From the NCBI GenBank assembly GCA_003153555.1, contig PLZS01000205.1, positions 1 to 63,305 on the forward strand: 63,305 nt of DNA. Reading direction: 5' to 3'. Of the stretch, positions 7,026-16,339 are shown piece after piece; within the stretch, counting starts at the first letter, position 1; each line of letters begins with the position of its first letter. The position numbers and the translations under genes were made by a program. Origin of the DNA: Candidatus Melainabacteria bacterium (GTDB lineage Bacteria; Cyanobacteriota; Vampirovibrionia; Obscuribacterales; Obscuribacteraceae). The notes under the pieces were generated by a model. The model had not been told where the DNA came from and made no database searches. It saw only the letters and a list, made by a program, of their open reading frames with translations.

Positions 7026-7533
7026 TATAGAGAGATGAGTTAGCGAAGCGGTTAAGAATGGCTTGCTAGGGTGGTAAGTAGTCGAAGTTGCAGCATGTGA
7101 GTGTTGCTTGTGAGCCGCTGAGAGTGAATGGGCTGTTGGGTTTTAAGGGTTTTGAGTGCTGCTCTTGTTGGGTGGGTGGTGTTTATATGTGTGTTCACCT
7201 TATGCTATCGAGGGGATGTCAAGCAATGGGCGGTAATGTTTTCTATACGCGTAAGTCTTTAGAGCGTCATAGGTACTGTTTAACTAGAATCTAAGTACTC
7301 GCCCTAAATACCTAATAACTGGCCCCTATTATTGGGGTACAAGCAGCTAGCACAGACACCGTCCGACCTCTGCGGTTATTACTAATGACAGCCGACATCA
7401 ACGCATAGCGCGCCTGGGCCACCTTTCCATTTAATCTTTGTTTCGAAAATCCGCATTGCGAGCCATTTTTCAACATATGAAGCGAACATTAGAGGCTAGC
7501 CTAGCTATGCGCTGCACGTTAGCTCGCGCTAAC
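7026..7533. other. Gene-poor stretch
   Basis: No open frame with a credible start was found. On the minus strand, just upstream of RNA copy 4, the CTAACTC sequence of the small hairpin seen beside copies 1 and 2 is partly conserved. A further degenerate unit of the 47-bp repeat (GCCTGGGCCACC) lies near 7410. A promoter for the minus-strand block probably lies here, but I cannot place it. Confidence 0.4.
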
Positions 7534-7725
7534 ATTCGTTCCTGCGAGCGATGGCAATCGAAATTTGACACAAAGTGGTATTCGTTCCTGCGAGCACTGG
7601 GCCACCTAGGTGGCATCGAAATTTGTTTATTCATTTTTGCAAGCATTGGGCCACCTTGCGAAATTGGACACAACTATTCGTTCCTGCAAGCACCAAAACA
7701 CCTTGCCAGGCGTCGAAATTTGATA
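7534..7725. repeat. Four degenerate 46-49 bp tandem repeats
   Basis: Units start at 7534, 7580, 7629 and 7676. Each begins ATTCGTTCCTGCRAGC, continues with YTGGGCCACC and ends near CGAAATTTG. There is no conserved-repeat/variable-spacer pattern, so it is not a CRISPR array. Function unknown. Confidence 0.75.
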
Positions 7726-7878
7726 TGACCGTCATCAACGACTTATGAGTGTCGACCAGGCGCGCATCAAGGACGACTCGTGACATTCGTGTTGACTCAA
7801 ATATTTTCACTCCCAGGATTTCCATTTTTAGCCTTAAAATCGATTCCAAGGCTTGTATGGTCCGACCAGACTGATTTT

Positions 7879-7904
7879 GTTAGAAAAACCGCTGTATTTC
7901 CAAC
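7879..7904. promoter_or_regulatory. 26-bp palindromic site shared with the 35.7-kb locus
   Basis: Arms GTTAGAAAAA / TATTTCCAAC around the 6-nt centre CCGCTG. It matches the site at 35693-35718 at 23 of 26 positions, including arm length and spacer length. It lies 116 bases upstream of the 8020-8469 gene. Probable protein-binding site or part of a dispersed repeat. Confidence 0.55.
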
Positions 7905-8019
7905 ATGGTATGGTCTCGCAAAATGGACCTGTGCAAGCGTGCAAGAATCCAGCTCGGTGAATACCGTCTATCCTATCCAATGGCGGGCGCCCGAAAAAGA
8001 ATTGGAATCGAATAGAAGA

Positions 8020-8469
8020 ATGGACCTTATCGGAATTTTCACTTGTCTCGCGTTAGTTGGCGCTATCGGTTTTACTGTCGCGTACGGACTAAAACGCACT
8101 GCTGTAACAGCCCAATTATCAGCTCAACAAAATCCTCCCCCGATTAAAACACCTCTTTCTGTAGGGGATGCTCTAAAAAAAGTGCGAGCAGTTTTAAAGC
8201 ATCAGTCGTTCGTCTCGCGAAAGTGGTCTATAAAAGAAGACAATCCAAACGGAATGTTGATTGCCATTCTCACTTTCGAAGAAGATTTGGGGAATCAGGC
8301 TGCGGTGGCCAAACGTCAACTTATTCTCACGATTAGCATTATTGTTGAGGACGAGATCACCCTGGTTCGGCTGATGTACAGCGTTTATGCTCCCTTTGGG
8401 AGAACAACCTGCAATGCGGTTTTAGAAGAAACAACCGCAGCAATTGAAAATGTTGTGCAGCAACAGTAG
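8020..8469 (+). CDS. Hypothetical membrane-anchored protein, 149 aa
   Basis: One N-terminal membrane segment (IGIFTCLALVGAIGFTVAYG, residues 4-23) is followed by a short Gln/Pro linker and a ~110-residue domain of alpha/beta composition (VGDALKKVRAVLKHQ ... EETTAAIENVVQQ). It probably faces the periplasm. The ATG at 8020 is chosen because hydrophobicity begins there; the longer frame upstream crosses the palindrome at 7879 and lacks a Shine-Dalgarno site. No family recognised. A small gene and a terminator follow on the same strand. Confidence 0.6.
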   Translation: MDLIGIFTCLALVGAIGFTVAYGLKRTAVTAQLSAQQNPPPIKTPLSVGDALKKVRAVLKHQSFVSRKWSIKEDNPNGMLIAILTFEEDLGNQAAVAKRQLILTISIIVEDEITLVRLMYSVYAPFGRTTCNAVLEETTAAIENVVQQQ

Positions 8470-8535
8470 TTTGGACCCATTTTTGTCACACTTGTGCTTT
8501 ATTGTTGGGTCATCAAATCCGGCAAGGTATTAAAC

Positions 8536-8694
8536 ATGACAGCATCACAAGTGACCCAAAAGAACTTCCAGAGAATCGACGTTGATGCATTGGAGCGATT
8601 GCTCAAAGTTGATGCCGAAGCGCAAGAATGCTCGCGACTGGCCAGTGTGCTTGGATATATCAAGTGCGCGTTCAACAAATTTTTTAGCCACTAA
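8536..8694 (+). CDS. Small hypothetical protein, 52 aa
   Basis: Short, charged, helical protein (VDALERLLKVDAEAQECSRL) with a basic/aromatic tail (FNKFFSH). ATG at 8536 has AAGGT upstream at nine bases. A strong intrinsic terminator follows 24 bases after the stop, which supports a real transcription unit. Function unknown. Confidence 0.55.
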   Translation: MTASQVTQKNFQRIDVDALERLLKVDAEAQECSRLASVLGYIKCAFNKFFSH

Positions 8695-8717
8695 TTCTGG
8701 TGCTTAGTTAACTGCTG

Positions 8718-8752
8718 GCGCGTCCGCTATCGATTAGCGGGCGCGCTTTTTA
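8718..8752 (+). terminator. Intrinsic terminator
   Basis: GC-rich stem GCGCG-T-CCGCT / AGCGG-G-CGCGC with a 7-nt loop, followed by TTTTTA. Ends the 8536-8694 transcript. On the other strand it lies downstream of xylB but without a good U-run. Confidence 0.85.
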
Positions 8753-8825
8753 CTTGTTGCTTAGCTGCAAAATCGACATTGGCAACAAAACCCTGTTTTC
8801 TGCAGCGCTGAATCTGATGTAGGTG

Positions 8826-10364
8826 TTATTCATTCGAATAAGCATCTTCGATCTTTGCAATGCTACCAAAGTCATCTTTCAGTGAGCAGTACAGTTTCTT
8901 GAAGATTGGAAAGCCGCGATCGTAGTAGGTCGCGTTGGCTGGAGTGCAAGGCGTCTCGCTCACGACCTTGATTGTGGCGTGGCAAGCTTCTTCGACGCTG
9001 GCGAATGCGCCGACTCCGACGGCAGCGAGAAGTGCGACGCCATAGGCTGGTCCTTCGTCGCAGTTGATTGAACAGACGTTTTGTCCGAATGCGTCAGCTT
9101 GGATGCTGCGCCACAACGCGCTCTGGGAGCCGCCGCCCGAGACTCTGATTTGATTGACTGGAACACCGAGCGCTTTGATGATCGATAGCGTTTCGCGCAT
9201 GTTGTAAGCGACGCCCTCCATGATCGCGCGCACCATGTGAGCGCGTGTGTGAGCGAGAGTTAGACCGATGAAGCAAGCTCTCGCTTGTGGATCATTGTGC
9301 GGTGATCGCTCGCCGGATAAATAGGGCAAGAAGATCAAGCCCTCGCTGCCCACCTGGATTTCCGAGGCTTCGGTAGACAAAGTTTCGTAGAAGTTTTTCT
9401 CACTTTGAGCATGATCGGTTTTACAAAGCTGATTGCGAAACCATTGCATCGATCCACCACCAGAGAGATTGACGCCCATCATTAGCCACTTTCCAGGGAC
9501 AGTGTGGCAGATCGTGTGCAATCGCCCTTCCGGCTCGATGGCGAAATCATCGCTGTGCATCAGCATCACACTGGAAGTGCCGATGATTGTGGACAACGCG
9601 CCTTTGTTGACGATTCCGTTGCCCATCGCGCCAGCGGGACAATCTCCAGCGCCGGCGACGACCACACAATCCGTACTCAAACCGAGCAGCTCTGCGCTTT
9701 CGCGAGTGAGCTTGCCTGTGATTTCTGGAGACTCATAGCACTGTGGCATCAAATCCAAATCGAGATCCAGCTTGGATAGAAGCTCAGTTGACCATTTTCT
9801 TGCAGAAACATCGAGCAATAAGGTTCCACTGGCATCACTCACATCCGTCGCGAACTCTCCTGTAAGACGGCGCCGAATCTCGTCCTTAGGCAAAAGCACC
9901 TTGCGGGTGCGCTCGAAATTTTTTGGTTCGTGCTTGCGAAGCCACAGAATTTTAGGCGCGGTAAAGCCGGTCAAGGCTGGATTGGCGACAAGTTTGACAA
10001 GATTTTTTCTGCCGCCAACTTTCTCTTCAATTTCGTCGCATTCCAACGCAGTGCGCTGGTCATTCCAGAGGATGGCCGGACGAATGACCTGATTGTCCTT
10101 GTCCAGAAAAACAGACCCGTGCATCTGTCCTGACAAACCGATTGCTTTCACATCCGCAGGTTTGAGTTGCGCCTGAGCAATGACCCGACGAACCGTTTCG
10201 ACGGTCGCATTCCACCAATCGTCTGGATCTTGTTCGCTCCACAGAGGTTTGGGCTGCATGCAGGGATAGCTGACAGTCGCCTGGCCAAGCAACTCTCCTT
10301 TAGCGTTGATGGCGATTGTTTTTGTGCCGGAGGTGCCGATATCAATGCCGAGGAAAATGCTCAT
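8826..10364 (-). CDS. xylB: Xylulokinase
   Basis: FGGY carbohydrate kinase of normal xylulokinase length (512 aa), phosphorylating D-xylulose to xylulose 5-phosphate. The N-terminal phosphate-binding loop GIDIGTSGTKT (about 6-16), the substrate loop GLSGQMHGSV (about 79-88), the catalytic Asp in AGAGDCPAGAMG (about 237-248) and the C-terminal FGGY signature SGGGSQSALWRSIQADAFG (about 414-432) are present in order. The start MSIFLGID is set by the family N-terminus. xylA lies 2.6 kb away on the other strand, beyond a protease gene, so the two halves of the xylose pathway are not cotranscribed. Confidence 0.95.
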   Translation of the reverse strand: MSIFLGIDIGTSGTKTIAINAKGELLGQATVSYPCMQPKPLWSEQDPDDWWNATVETVRRVIAQAQLKPADVKAIGLSGQMHGSVFLDKDNQVIRPAILWNDQRTALECDEIEEKVGGRKNLVKLVANPALTGFTAPKILWLRKHEPKNFERTRKVLLPKDEIRRRLTGEFATDVSDASGTLLLDVSARKWSTELLSKLDLDLDLMPQCYESPEITGKLTRESAELLGLSTDCVVVAGAGDCPAGAMGNGIVNKGALSTIIGTSSVMLMHSDDFAIEPEGRLHTICHTVPGKWLMMGVNLSGGGSMQWFRNQLCKTDHAQSEKNFYETLSTEASEIQVGSEGLIFLPYLSGERSPHNDPQARACFIGLTLAHTRAHMVRAIMEGVAYNMRETLSIIKALGVPVNQIRVSGGGSQSALWRSIQADAFGQNVCSINCDEGPAYGVALLAAVGVGAFASVEEACHATIKVVSETPCTPANATYYDRGFPIFKKLYCSLKDDFGSIAKIEDAYSNE

Positions 10365-10524
10365 CGCGCAATTGTACTGACCTTATCCGAACATTCCAAC
10401 CAGTCAATGAAAGTCTAAAAAAATCGATAAAAAGTGGCAAAAATTGAGATCCTACCGTAGTTCCACCACTGCAATTGGGAGTTATCGGGCTTATTCTTGG
10501 ACAAATCCCACAAGTGACTTCAGC

Positions 10525-12855
10525 ATGGCAGAAACGGGAATTGGCGACGGACAAGTTGCGCACGTGACTAACGTGGTTCCTGAGGCGTCTGCAAAACTAA
10601 GTCAGGAAGTCAATCAAATCGGCATGAATGGCTTCGGCGGCGGCGTTGCTAGAGTAGCTCTGACAACTGCCGATGGTATTGCTCATATTCCCAAGGGTTT
10701 GGAGCACGCGATCAGCTACAACCTCGAACATCCCATGCAACTGGTCGAGACTGTGGCCGGTTCGGCTGCATTTGCCGCGGCACTCAAGTTCGCCTTGCCA
10801 GAAGCGGGACCGGTCGGCAAGATTGCTGGGCTGGCCATGGGTGCGTGGTTCATTGGCAGCGCCGCGCCTGGATTTTACGGCGCTTACAAGACTGGTTTGA
10901 ATGCCAACACTTGGACGCAAATGAATCAGTCTGGTCAGCAATGGGGAGATTCGGCTGGAACATTGGGCGTTAATGCCGGTTTGGGATACGTGGGCTTCAA
11001 AATTGGCTCCGGCATTAGCGGAAACATCCTGGCTCGCGAATCATTCGATAAGTTCGCGGACGTCAAACAGAATTTTTGGGATGGCACAACTGACCGAGTC
11101 AAAGGACTTTTGCGGATGGACACTGCAGTCCCCACCGCTTCGTCTGTGGGACTGAAGCCGAATTTTGCCATGGACGGCGACAAGATAAAATTACTCGACA
11201 GTCTACAGGACGCACCGGCTGCCGCCAAAATAATTGGTCCAGCGGATCTCGAAGCACCGATGAACGCGACCGTAATGTTGAAGAGCAATGCATCCGTGTT
11301 GTTGATGGATCGCTATATCGCTCGCATGTCTGCAGGCAAAGCGCACATGTTGACGGACGAAGGTGGTGCTTACGAGAAGAGGTTCGGTGCTAGTCGGGAG
11401 TCGTTGGATGCGGTCAAGACTTTCGCGACGCAGCATAATTTATCGATTGCTGAGTCCGATTTGCGGTCCGGAAAGGTCTTGCTGACAGGAAGGACCGCAG
11501 ATTTCCAGAATGCATTTAGTGTTGACTTGATGAAGTATGCCAGCGACGATGGTGTGCACATCGGACACACCGCAGCTGTATCACTGCCGAAAGAGCTCGC
11601 TCCGCATGTTCGCGCTGTGCTCGGAACAGACGAACGAGCTGTTGCATCGCCTAGCTTCCGCGTTCAAACTGTTGATGCACCTGGCGATGGCTTTATCAAA
11701 CAAGGCGGTTATCTCGCCACTGATATTGCCAAGGCGCAAAACTTCCCGCTCCAGACTGGTGGTGAAGGACAACATGGTGCCTTCATAAGTTTGAGTGGTG
11801 GAATAGATTTGGCCGACTACAATAAATTCTTTCCTGACCATGGACTGGAACAACCAAATCCTCTGCGCATTGTAGAAGTTGACGGCGCCAAAAATGCACC
11901 GGGAAGTCCGCACGGTGGAGATACTGAGAATGTGCTGGATGCCGTGCAGATGCAGTCGATTGCGCCCAAAGCTCACATTGATATGGTGCTTGGACCGAAC
12001 AGCGATCAGGGCTTTGCCGATGTATTTGAAAGAAGCATTTTTCCAAAAGATGGCGAAGCGCAAAAATCCGTAATCAGCACAAGTTGGGGACTTGGAGAGA
12101 CTAAACAGTCGCCGCAAGCTCTAAACACCCTCAGTATTGCTTTCAGGCAAGCCGCGATTCGCGGCGTGCAAATATTTGCAGGTGCTGGAGATAACGGCGC
12201 CAAGTCGAATTCTACAGCGTTTCAACCCGAATTTCCGGCTTCAGATCCAAACGTAACAGGTGTAGGTGGCTTGAAGATGGTTCTTGGTCCGGACGGCAAG
12301 GCATCAGCTGTTTCGGCTTGGGACGAGGGCGAGAATAGCTCTACCGGTGGTGGCGTCAGTAAAATCTTCCGCTTGCCGATCTGGCAGCGTGATTCGAATG
12401 TTCCATACAATCTGGACACCGGCAAACCGGGACGGGGAGTGCCTGACATCTCTACGAATGCGGCTAAAGCGACGGGATTTCCAGTGCGCGTTAATGGGGA
12501 AAATTTGGTCATTGGTGGCACAAGCGCCGGTGCACCACTTTACGCCGGGCTGATGTTGAACATCAACAGTGAGCTGGCGACATTAGGAATTAAACCTGTG
12601 ACTCCGTTGAATCCATGGATGTATGCCCGTGCTCAAACCGCTATGTTCCATGACGTCATCAATGGCGGCAATCATGGCTACGAATCAGGAAAAGGTTGGG
12701 ACGCAGTGACTGGCTTGGGTTGGGTAGACGGTCAAGAGATGCTTAATGGCATGAAAGCAAATCAGTCTGCCGCCAATGGTATAAAAATTGCTGACTTCAT
12801 GGGCAGCGTCAGTAGCGTCAATAGCTTTGGTGATCAGAGACAGTCCGCGCGCTAA
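10525..12855 (+). CDS. Sedolisin (S53, pro-kumamolisin family) protease with extra N-terminal hydrophobic domain
   Basis: Serine-carboxyl peptidase, 776 aa. The C-terminal half shows the S53 residues: Glu468 and Asp472 in GDTENVLDAV, oxyanion Asp556 in FAGAGDNGA, nucleophile Ser667 in GGTSAGAP, and the Ca-binding end (HDVINGG ... GWDAVTGLGW). A pro-kumamolisin activation-like domain occupies about 270-400. The first ~260 residues are unusual: a hydrophobic Gly/Ala-rich domain (about 65-125, YNLEHPMQLVETVAGSAA...) resembling the N-terminus of the 14604-15434 protein. No classical signal peptide. ATG 10525 is preferred over an upstream in-frame TTG at 10444; neither has a strong Shine-Dalgarno site. 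These enzymes normally work at acid pH outside the cell. Confidence 0.9.
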   Translation: MAETGIGDGQVAHVTNVVPEASAKLSQEVNQIGMNGFGGGVARVALTTADGIAHIPKGLEHAISYNLEHPMQLVETVAGSAAFAAALKFALPEAGPVGKIAGLAMGAWFIGSAAPGFYGAYKTGLNANTWTQMNQSGQQWGDSAGTLGVNAGLGYVGFKIGSGISGNILARESFDKFADVKQNFWDGTTDRVKGLLRMDTAVPTASSVGLKPNFAMDGDKIKLLDSLQDAPAAAKIIGPADLEAPMNATVMLKSNASVLLMDRYIARMSAGKAHMLTDEGGAYEKRFGASRESLDAVKTFATQHNLSIAESDLRSGKVLLTGRTADFQNAFSVDLMKYASDDGVHIGHTAAVSLPKELAPHVRAVLGTDERAVASPSFRVQTVDAPGDGFIKQGGYLATDIAKAQNFPLQTGGEGQHGAFISLSGGIDLADYNKFFPDHGLEQPNPLRIVEVDGAKNAPGSPHGGDTENVLDAVQMQSIAPKAHIDMVLGPNSDQGFADVFERSIFPKDGEAQKSVISTSWGLGETKQSPQALNTLSIAFRQAAIRGVQIFAGAGDNGAKSNSTAFQPEFPASDPNVTGVGGLKMVLGPDGKASAVSAWDEGENSSTGGGVSKIFRLPIWQRDSNVPYNLDTGKPGRGVPDISTNAAKATGFPVRVNGENLVIGGTSAGAPLYAGLMLNINSELATLGIKPVTPLNPWMYARAQTAMFHDVINGGNHGYESGKGWDAVTGLGWVDGQEMLNGMKANQSAANGIKIADFMGSVSSVNSFGDQRQSAR

Positions 12856-12936
12856 TACTGTATATTTGTCCAAACATTTTTCCCGCGCTCGGCTTGGATT
12901 TGCCAGGTCGCCAGTTTTCAATGAGAGGTTAGTGCC

Positions 12937-14160
12937 ATGTTGCCTGATCAGTTCACCCCTAAAAAGGAAGACCATTTCACATTCGGACTATGGACCGTTG
13001 GAAACCGCGGTCGCGACCCTTTCGGCGATGCAGTGCGTCCGCCGATCACGCCTGTGCACGTGGTGAAGAAATTATCCGAGCTTGGCGCCTATGGCGTCAA
13101 CTTGCACGACAACGATCTCGTGCCGTTTGGTGCGAGCGCCACCGAGCAAGAAAAAATTGTGCGCGAATTTAAAGTTGCTTTGAAAGACAACGATATGAAA
13201 GTGCCTATGGCCACGGTGAATCTTTTCTACCATCCGATATTCAGAGATGGTGCCTTCACTTCCAATGATCCAAAAGTGCGCGCCTTTGCGATCCAAAAAA
13301 CTTTGCGCGCAATTGATCTCGGCATTGATTTGGGCGCCAACATTTTTGTGCTCTGGGGCGGTCGAGAAGGCGTTGAAGCCGACGTCAGCAAGTGCGCTCT
13401 TGAGGCGCTCAAGTGGTACCGAGAGGGTATCAATTATTTGACTGGATACGTTAAGGACCAAAAACTGGATTTGAAATTCGCGCTCGAGGCTAAGCCAAAC
13501 GAGCCACGCGGCGACATCTACCTAGCCACCACGGGACACATGTTGGCTTTCATTCAAACACTCGACCATCCCGAAATTGTCGGCGTCAATCCTGAAGTCG
13601 CGCATGAACAGATGAGCGGCTTGAATTTCTATCATGGTATAGCGCAGGCGATAGACGCGGGCAAGTTATTTCACATCGATTTGAACGATCAAAAACCGGG
13701 ACGTTATGATCAGGATCTGCGTTTTGGCAGCGAGAGTATCAAGCCAATGTTTCACTTGGTCAGATTGCTCGAGGAGTCTAAATATCAGGGTATGCGTCAC
13801 TTCGATGCCCACGCATATCGTTCAGAAGATGAAGAGGGAGTTTGGAATTTCGCTTTGGGATGCATGCGCACCTACAATGTTCTGAAATTCAAAGCTGCCC
13901 AATTTGCGGCGGATGAAGAGATTCAAGCGTTGAAGCGGGAGATAGCTTCTGAATACGGCAAGGATGAATACCAGCTGCACAAGTACAGCAGCGGCAATGC
14001 CACCAAACTCAAGAACGCCAGTTTTGACGTTGATGCATTGGCAGGTAGAGGCGCTGGTTATGAGCGTCTTGATCAGATGTTGACCGAGTTGCTGCTGGGT
14101 ATTCGTGGTGGCATTTCCTCCGCTAAACAGTCAGAGCATGCTTCTGCCGCATCACGTTGA
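12937..14160 (+). CDS. xylA: Xylose isomerase, class I type
   Basis: Converts D-xylose to D-xylulose. At 407 aa it has actinobacterial class I length. Visible active-site residues: His in NLHDND, FVLWGGREG, Lys in LEAKPNEPRGD, the metal ligands of NPEVAHEQM, the Asp of HIDLND and the Asp pair in RYDQDLRFG. Start ATG has GAGAGG upstream. It lies 81 bases after the sedolisin gene, on the same strand; a shared transcript is possible. The C-terminal ~25 residues (ISSAKQSEHASAASR) look like an unstructured addition. Confidence 0.95.
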   Translation: MLPDQFTPKKEDHFTFGLWTVGNRGRDPFGDAVRPPITPVHVVKKLSELGAYGVNLHDNDLVPFGASATEQEKIVREFKVALKDNDMKVPMATVNLFYHPIFRDGAFTSNDPKVRAFAIQKTLRAIDLGIDLGANIFVLWGGREGVEADVSKCALEALKWYREGINYLTGYVKDQKLDLKFALEAKPNEPRGDIYLATTGHMLAFIQTLDHPEIVGVNPEVAHEQMSGLNFYHGIAQAIDAGKLFHIDLNDQKPGRYDQDLRFGSESIKPMFHLVRLLEESKYQGMRHFDAHAYRSEDEEGVWNFALGCMRTYNVLKFKAAQFAADEEIQALKREIASEYGKDEYQLHKYSSGNATKLKNASFDVDALAGRGAGYERLDQMLTELLLGIRGGISSAKQSEHASAASR

Positions 14161-14603
14161 CGCTGGGTAGGTTCGCGCACTTCTAAATGTTAATCGGTCC
14201 CAGATTAGTCGAATTCGATTTGAAGTGGTCGGTACAGCATCCTTCCATTTCGGTTTTGGCCGTTTAATATGTTATTCGTGGATGGACTGTGCAGCGAAGC
14301 TGCCTGGCTCAAGCAAATAACGCGGGTTTCAGCGATCCTCAAAATGACCGTTTGGCAATCTATTGCGGGATTCGCAAAGTCTGTAAAGCTTGATGTAATA
14401 TGGCTTTACTTGAGATGGGATCCCTAAAAAGATCAAGGGGTACCACCTTTTAATGTGCACTAATTCTGCGTTTTGGCGGACGTTGAAACGAGAGTCGAAA
14501 TAGATAAAAAGCAGTGCTGCAAAAAGAAACATTGTCCAAAAAACTGTCTAGTTGGATATAGACATGACAAGGCAAGTTAGTTGACAATTTTACCAGGAAA
14601 CAA
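14161..14603. other. Intergenic, no gene seen
   Basis: No credible open frame. A small hairpin (GCAGC-GAA-GCTGC) lies at 14291-14303; its 17-base context CTGTGCAGCGAAGCTGC occurs once more, inverted, at 38971-38987. The promoter of the 14604 gene probably lies near the A/T-rich stretch 14500-14580. Confidence 0.4.
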
Positions 14604-15434
14604 ATGAGCATCTTTTCCCGCATTGAACCTTCTGTTGAGCACGGCTTGTCGGATTTCGGGCATGAAGTAGCGAGTGACTTCTCAACACTCGAGCACGATG
14701 TTGTGAATTCGGCTCGGGTTGGAGAAGTGCTAGCTAAAGGTGCTTGGGATTACACGGTTGCCCATCCAGGCGACGTGGCAAAAACTCTGGCGATAGCAGC
14801 TGGAGTAGGAATTGTGTCCGGTGCGTTAACGCCGCTACTTCCAGCTGTGGCAATTGTTGGTGTTTGTGCAACTTTGGGTGTAATAGGCACTGCGGCGATG
14901 GGTATGCAAACATTCGATTCATTCAAGGAGGCGATGCCGGATCTAGAGATTGTTTGGGACGCCGATCATCACTCCAAAGCTGAAGTCGCAGCTGCAGAAA
15001 AGAAGGTCGAGACAGCTACTGGGTCTGCTGTCACTAACTTGGCGCTCCTTCCTGCCACCTTCCTGCTTGGTAATTACACTGGTAATTTAGGTTCTCAGGC
15101 TGTACTTGCTGCAAGAGCTGGAGGAGAAATCGCTGCGGCTGCCGAAGCGGCTGTGACTACCGAAGCGGCTGTGACTACCGAAGCTGCTATGGCTACCCAA
15201 GCGGCTGCGACCAGCGAAGCTGCTAGCGGATGTGCCACCGCCAGCGATGCTTTGGTTGCCGCTGATTGCCCTACCTCTTTGCCCCATGTTGATTTCTGGA
15301 CCCGAGTCGAAAATAACTCTGTATTCGGTTTTTTCTCAAGTCCTTATGTAGAAAGAAGTGACATAAAAACCTTTGCCACAGGGCTGAGTAGAATTGCTTC
15401 TACCGGAAGCGGCGGTGCCCGTCACGAAAGTTAG
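14604..15434 (+). CDS. Hypothetical membrane protein with Ala-rich repeats, 276 aa
   Basis: Unknown function. After a polar N-terminus comes a hydrophobic domain (about 50-110, YTVAHPGDVAKTLAIAAGVG...) similar in pattern to the extra domain of the nearby sedolisin: an HP pair, then two long Gly/Ala/Val helices and a GxxxF/YxxxK exit. A coiled segment (AEVAAAEKKVETAT) and a third hydrophobic patch follow. Then a degenerate repeat of AAVTTEA units (about 185-205) and a Cys-containing C-terminus. Start ATG has AGGAA upstream. The AAVTTEA repeat is encoded by near-identical 18-bp units and may vary in number. Confidence 0.65.
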   Translation: MSIFSRIEPSVEHGLSDFGHEVASDFSTLEHDVVNSARVGEVLAKGAWDYTVAHPGDVAKTLAIAAGVGIVSGALTPLLPAVAIVGVCATLGVIGTAAMGMQTFDSFKEAMPDLEIVWDADHHSKAEVAAAEKKVETATGSAVTNLALLPATFLLGNYTGNLGSQAVLAARAGGEIAAAAEAAVTTEAAVTTEAAMATQAAATSEAASGCATASDALVAADCPTSLPHVDFWTRVENNSVFGFFSSPYVERSDIKTFATGLSRIASTGSGGARHES

Positions 15435-15992
15435 TTATAGACTGAAAAAGTTTCTGTTCTACCCAGATTCTGTGTTCCATCAAGTCGCCGGTGAATTGAC
15501 CAGTGCAGAGCAGCGGAAGCACTATATACAGTGCTAAGTGTGTTGCCAATCAGACTAAATCCATCGCCGAGGCTCGGGTGAAAGCAAGTTGACTGGGAGC
15601 TTTGTCTTTGCATAATTCGCGATCCTGCGTCTGATTCGAGATAGGCGGTGGTAGCGTTAAAGCAACAACACTCGCTGCGTCGATGATTTGTGGCAAGTGA
15701 AACGCCGGAAGATTTTGGTACGATTTACTGCAACGTCGCTCTGGCATGTTTTTACCTACGATGTGGTCTCGGAACGGTGCAAGAAGCATAGTTTCGACCT
15801 CGTGACTTTCTCATGACATGTATGTGATTATAGTGTGGCGATTACGAAGCAAGTGATGTGTTCGGATACTAACGCGCAGCAAAGACTAAGTCAGGGTATT
15901 GCTGTGGTTGACTTGATGCGTGGTATTACCAATGGTGGCATGGAGCGGTCGTACAATGGTCGGCAAATCCTGAGTGGAATTAAATTGTACTT
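15435..15992. other. Intergenic, no gene seen
   Basis: Open frames here are short, lack Shine-Dalgarno sites and have unusual amino-acid composition. No repeats or clear hairpins were found. Confidence 0.35.
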
Positions 15993-16112
15993 ATGAATAT
16001 AGTTAACATCACCCAGCCCAAAAATCAGACCCGGAAAAGGGTCCGATTTAGGGAAGCGGCTGCTTCTGAATCGGATTTTGAATCGGATTCCGGTCCTCCG
16101 GCGAAACGTTGA
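15993..16112 (+). CDS. Possible small basic/acidic peptide, 39 aa
   Basis: ATG to TGA open frame encoding a peptide with a basic half (NQTRKRVRFRE) and an acidic half (SESDFESDSG). A direct repeat (GAATCGGATT twice) codes the acidic part. Only a weak GAGTGGA lies too far upstream, so translation is doubtful. Listed because it is the only ordered frame in this 900-base gap; it may be a remnant. Confidence 0.2.
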   Translation: MNIVNITQPKNQTRKRVRFREAAASESDFESDSGPPAKR

Positions 16113-16339
16113 GGTGGCTCTGACTAGCGTTTGGACGCTGGACCAGTCATAGTGACGTCCGGACCAGGTGGTGCAGGCGGATTTCACGACTTCGATGCAG
16201 GCAGTGGTTAGGGCTGTCGCCAAACCGGCTGCCGCTTTGCGCTAGCTTGCGCCACTATCTACTGCGCCGATAAATTTTGCCTCAGCTAAATGGTGGTTTC
16301 GGTTAGAATGCCAGGGTTTTGAGGCTTTGCCGACCACGG

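Noticed and set aside
7534..7725. CRISPR-like array
   Set aside because: Units are tandem and degenerate over their whole length, with no conserved-repeat/variable-spacer alternation and no cas genes besides a Cas4-like nuclease fold.
14287..14303. 17-base match (CTGTGCAGCGAAGCTGC) to 38971-38987
   Set aside because: Simple hairpin with a common loop; two copies are not enough to call an element.
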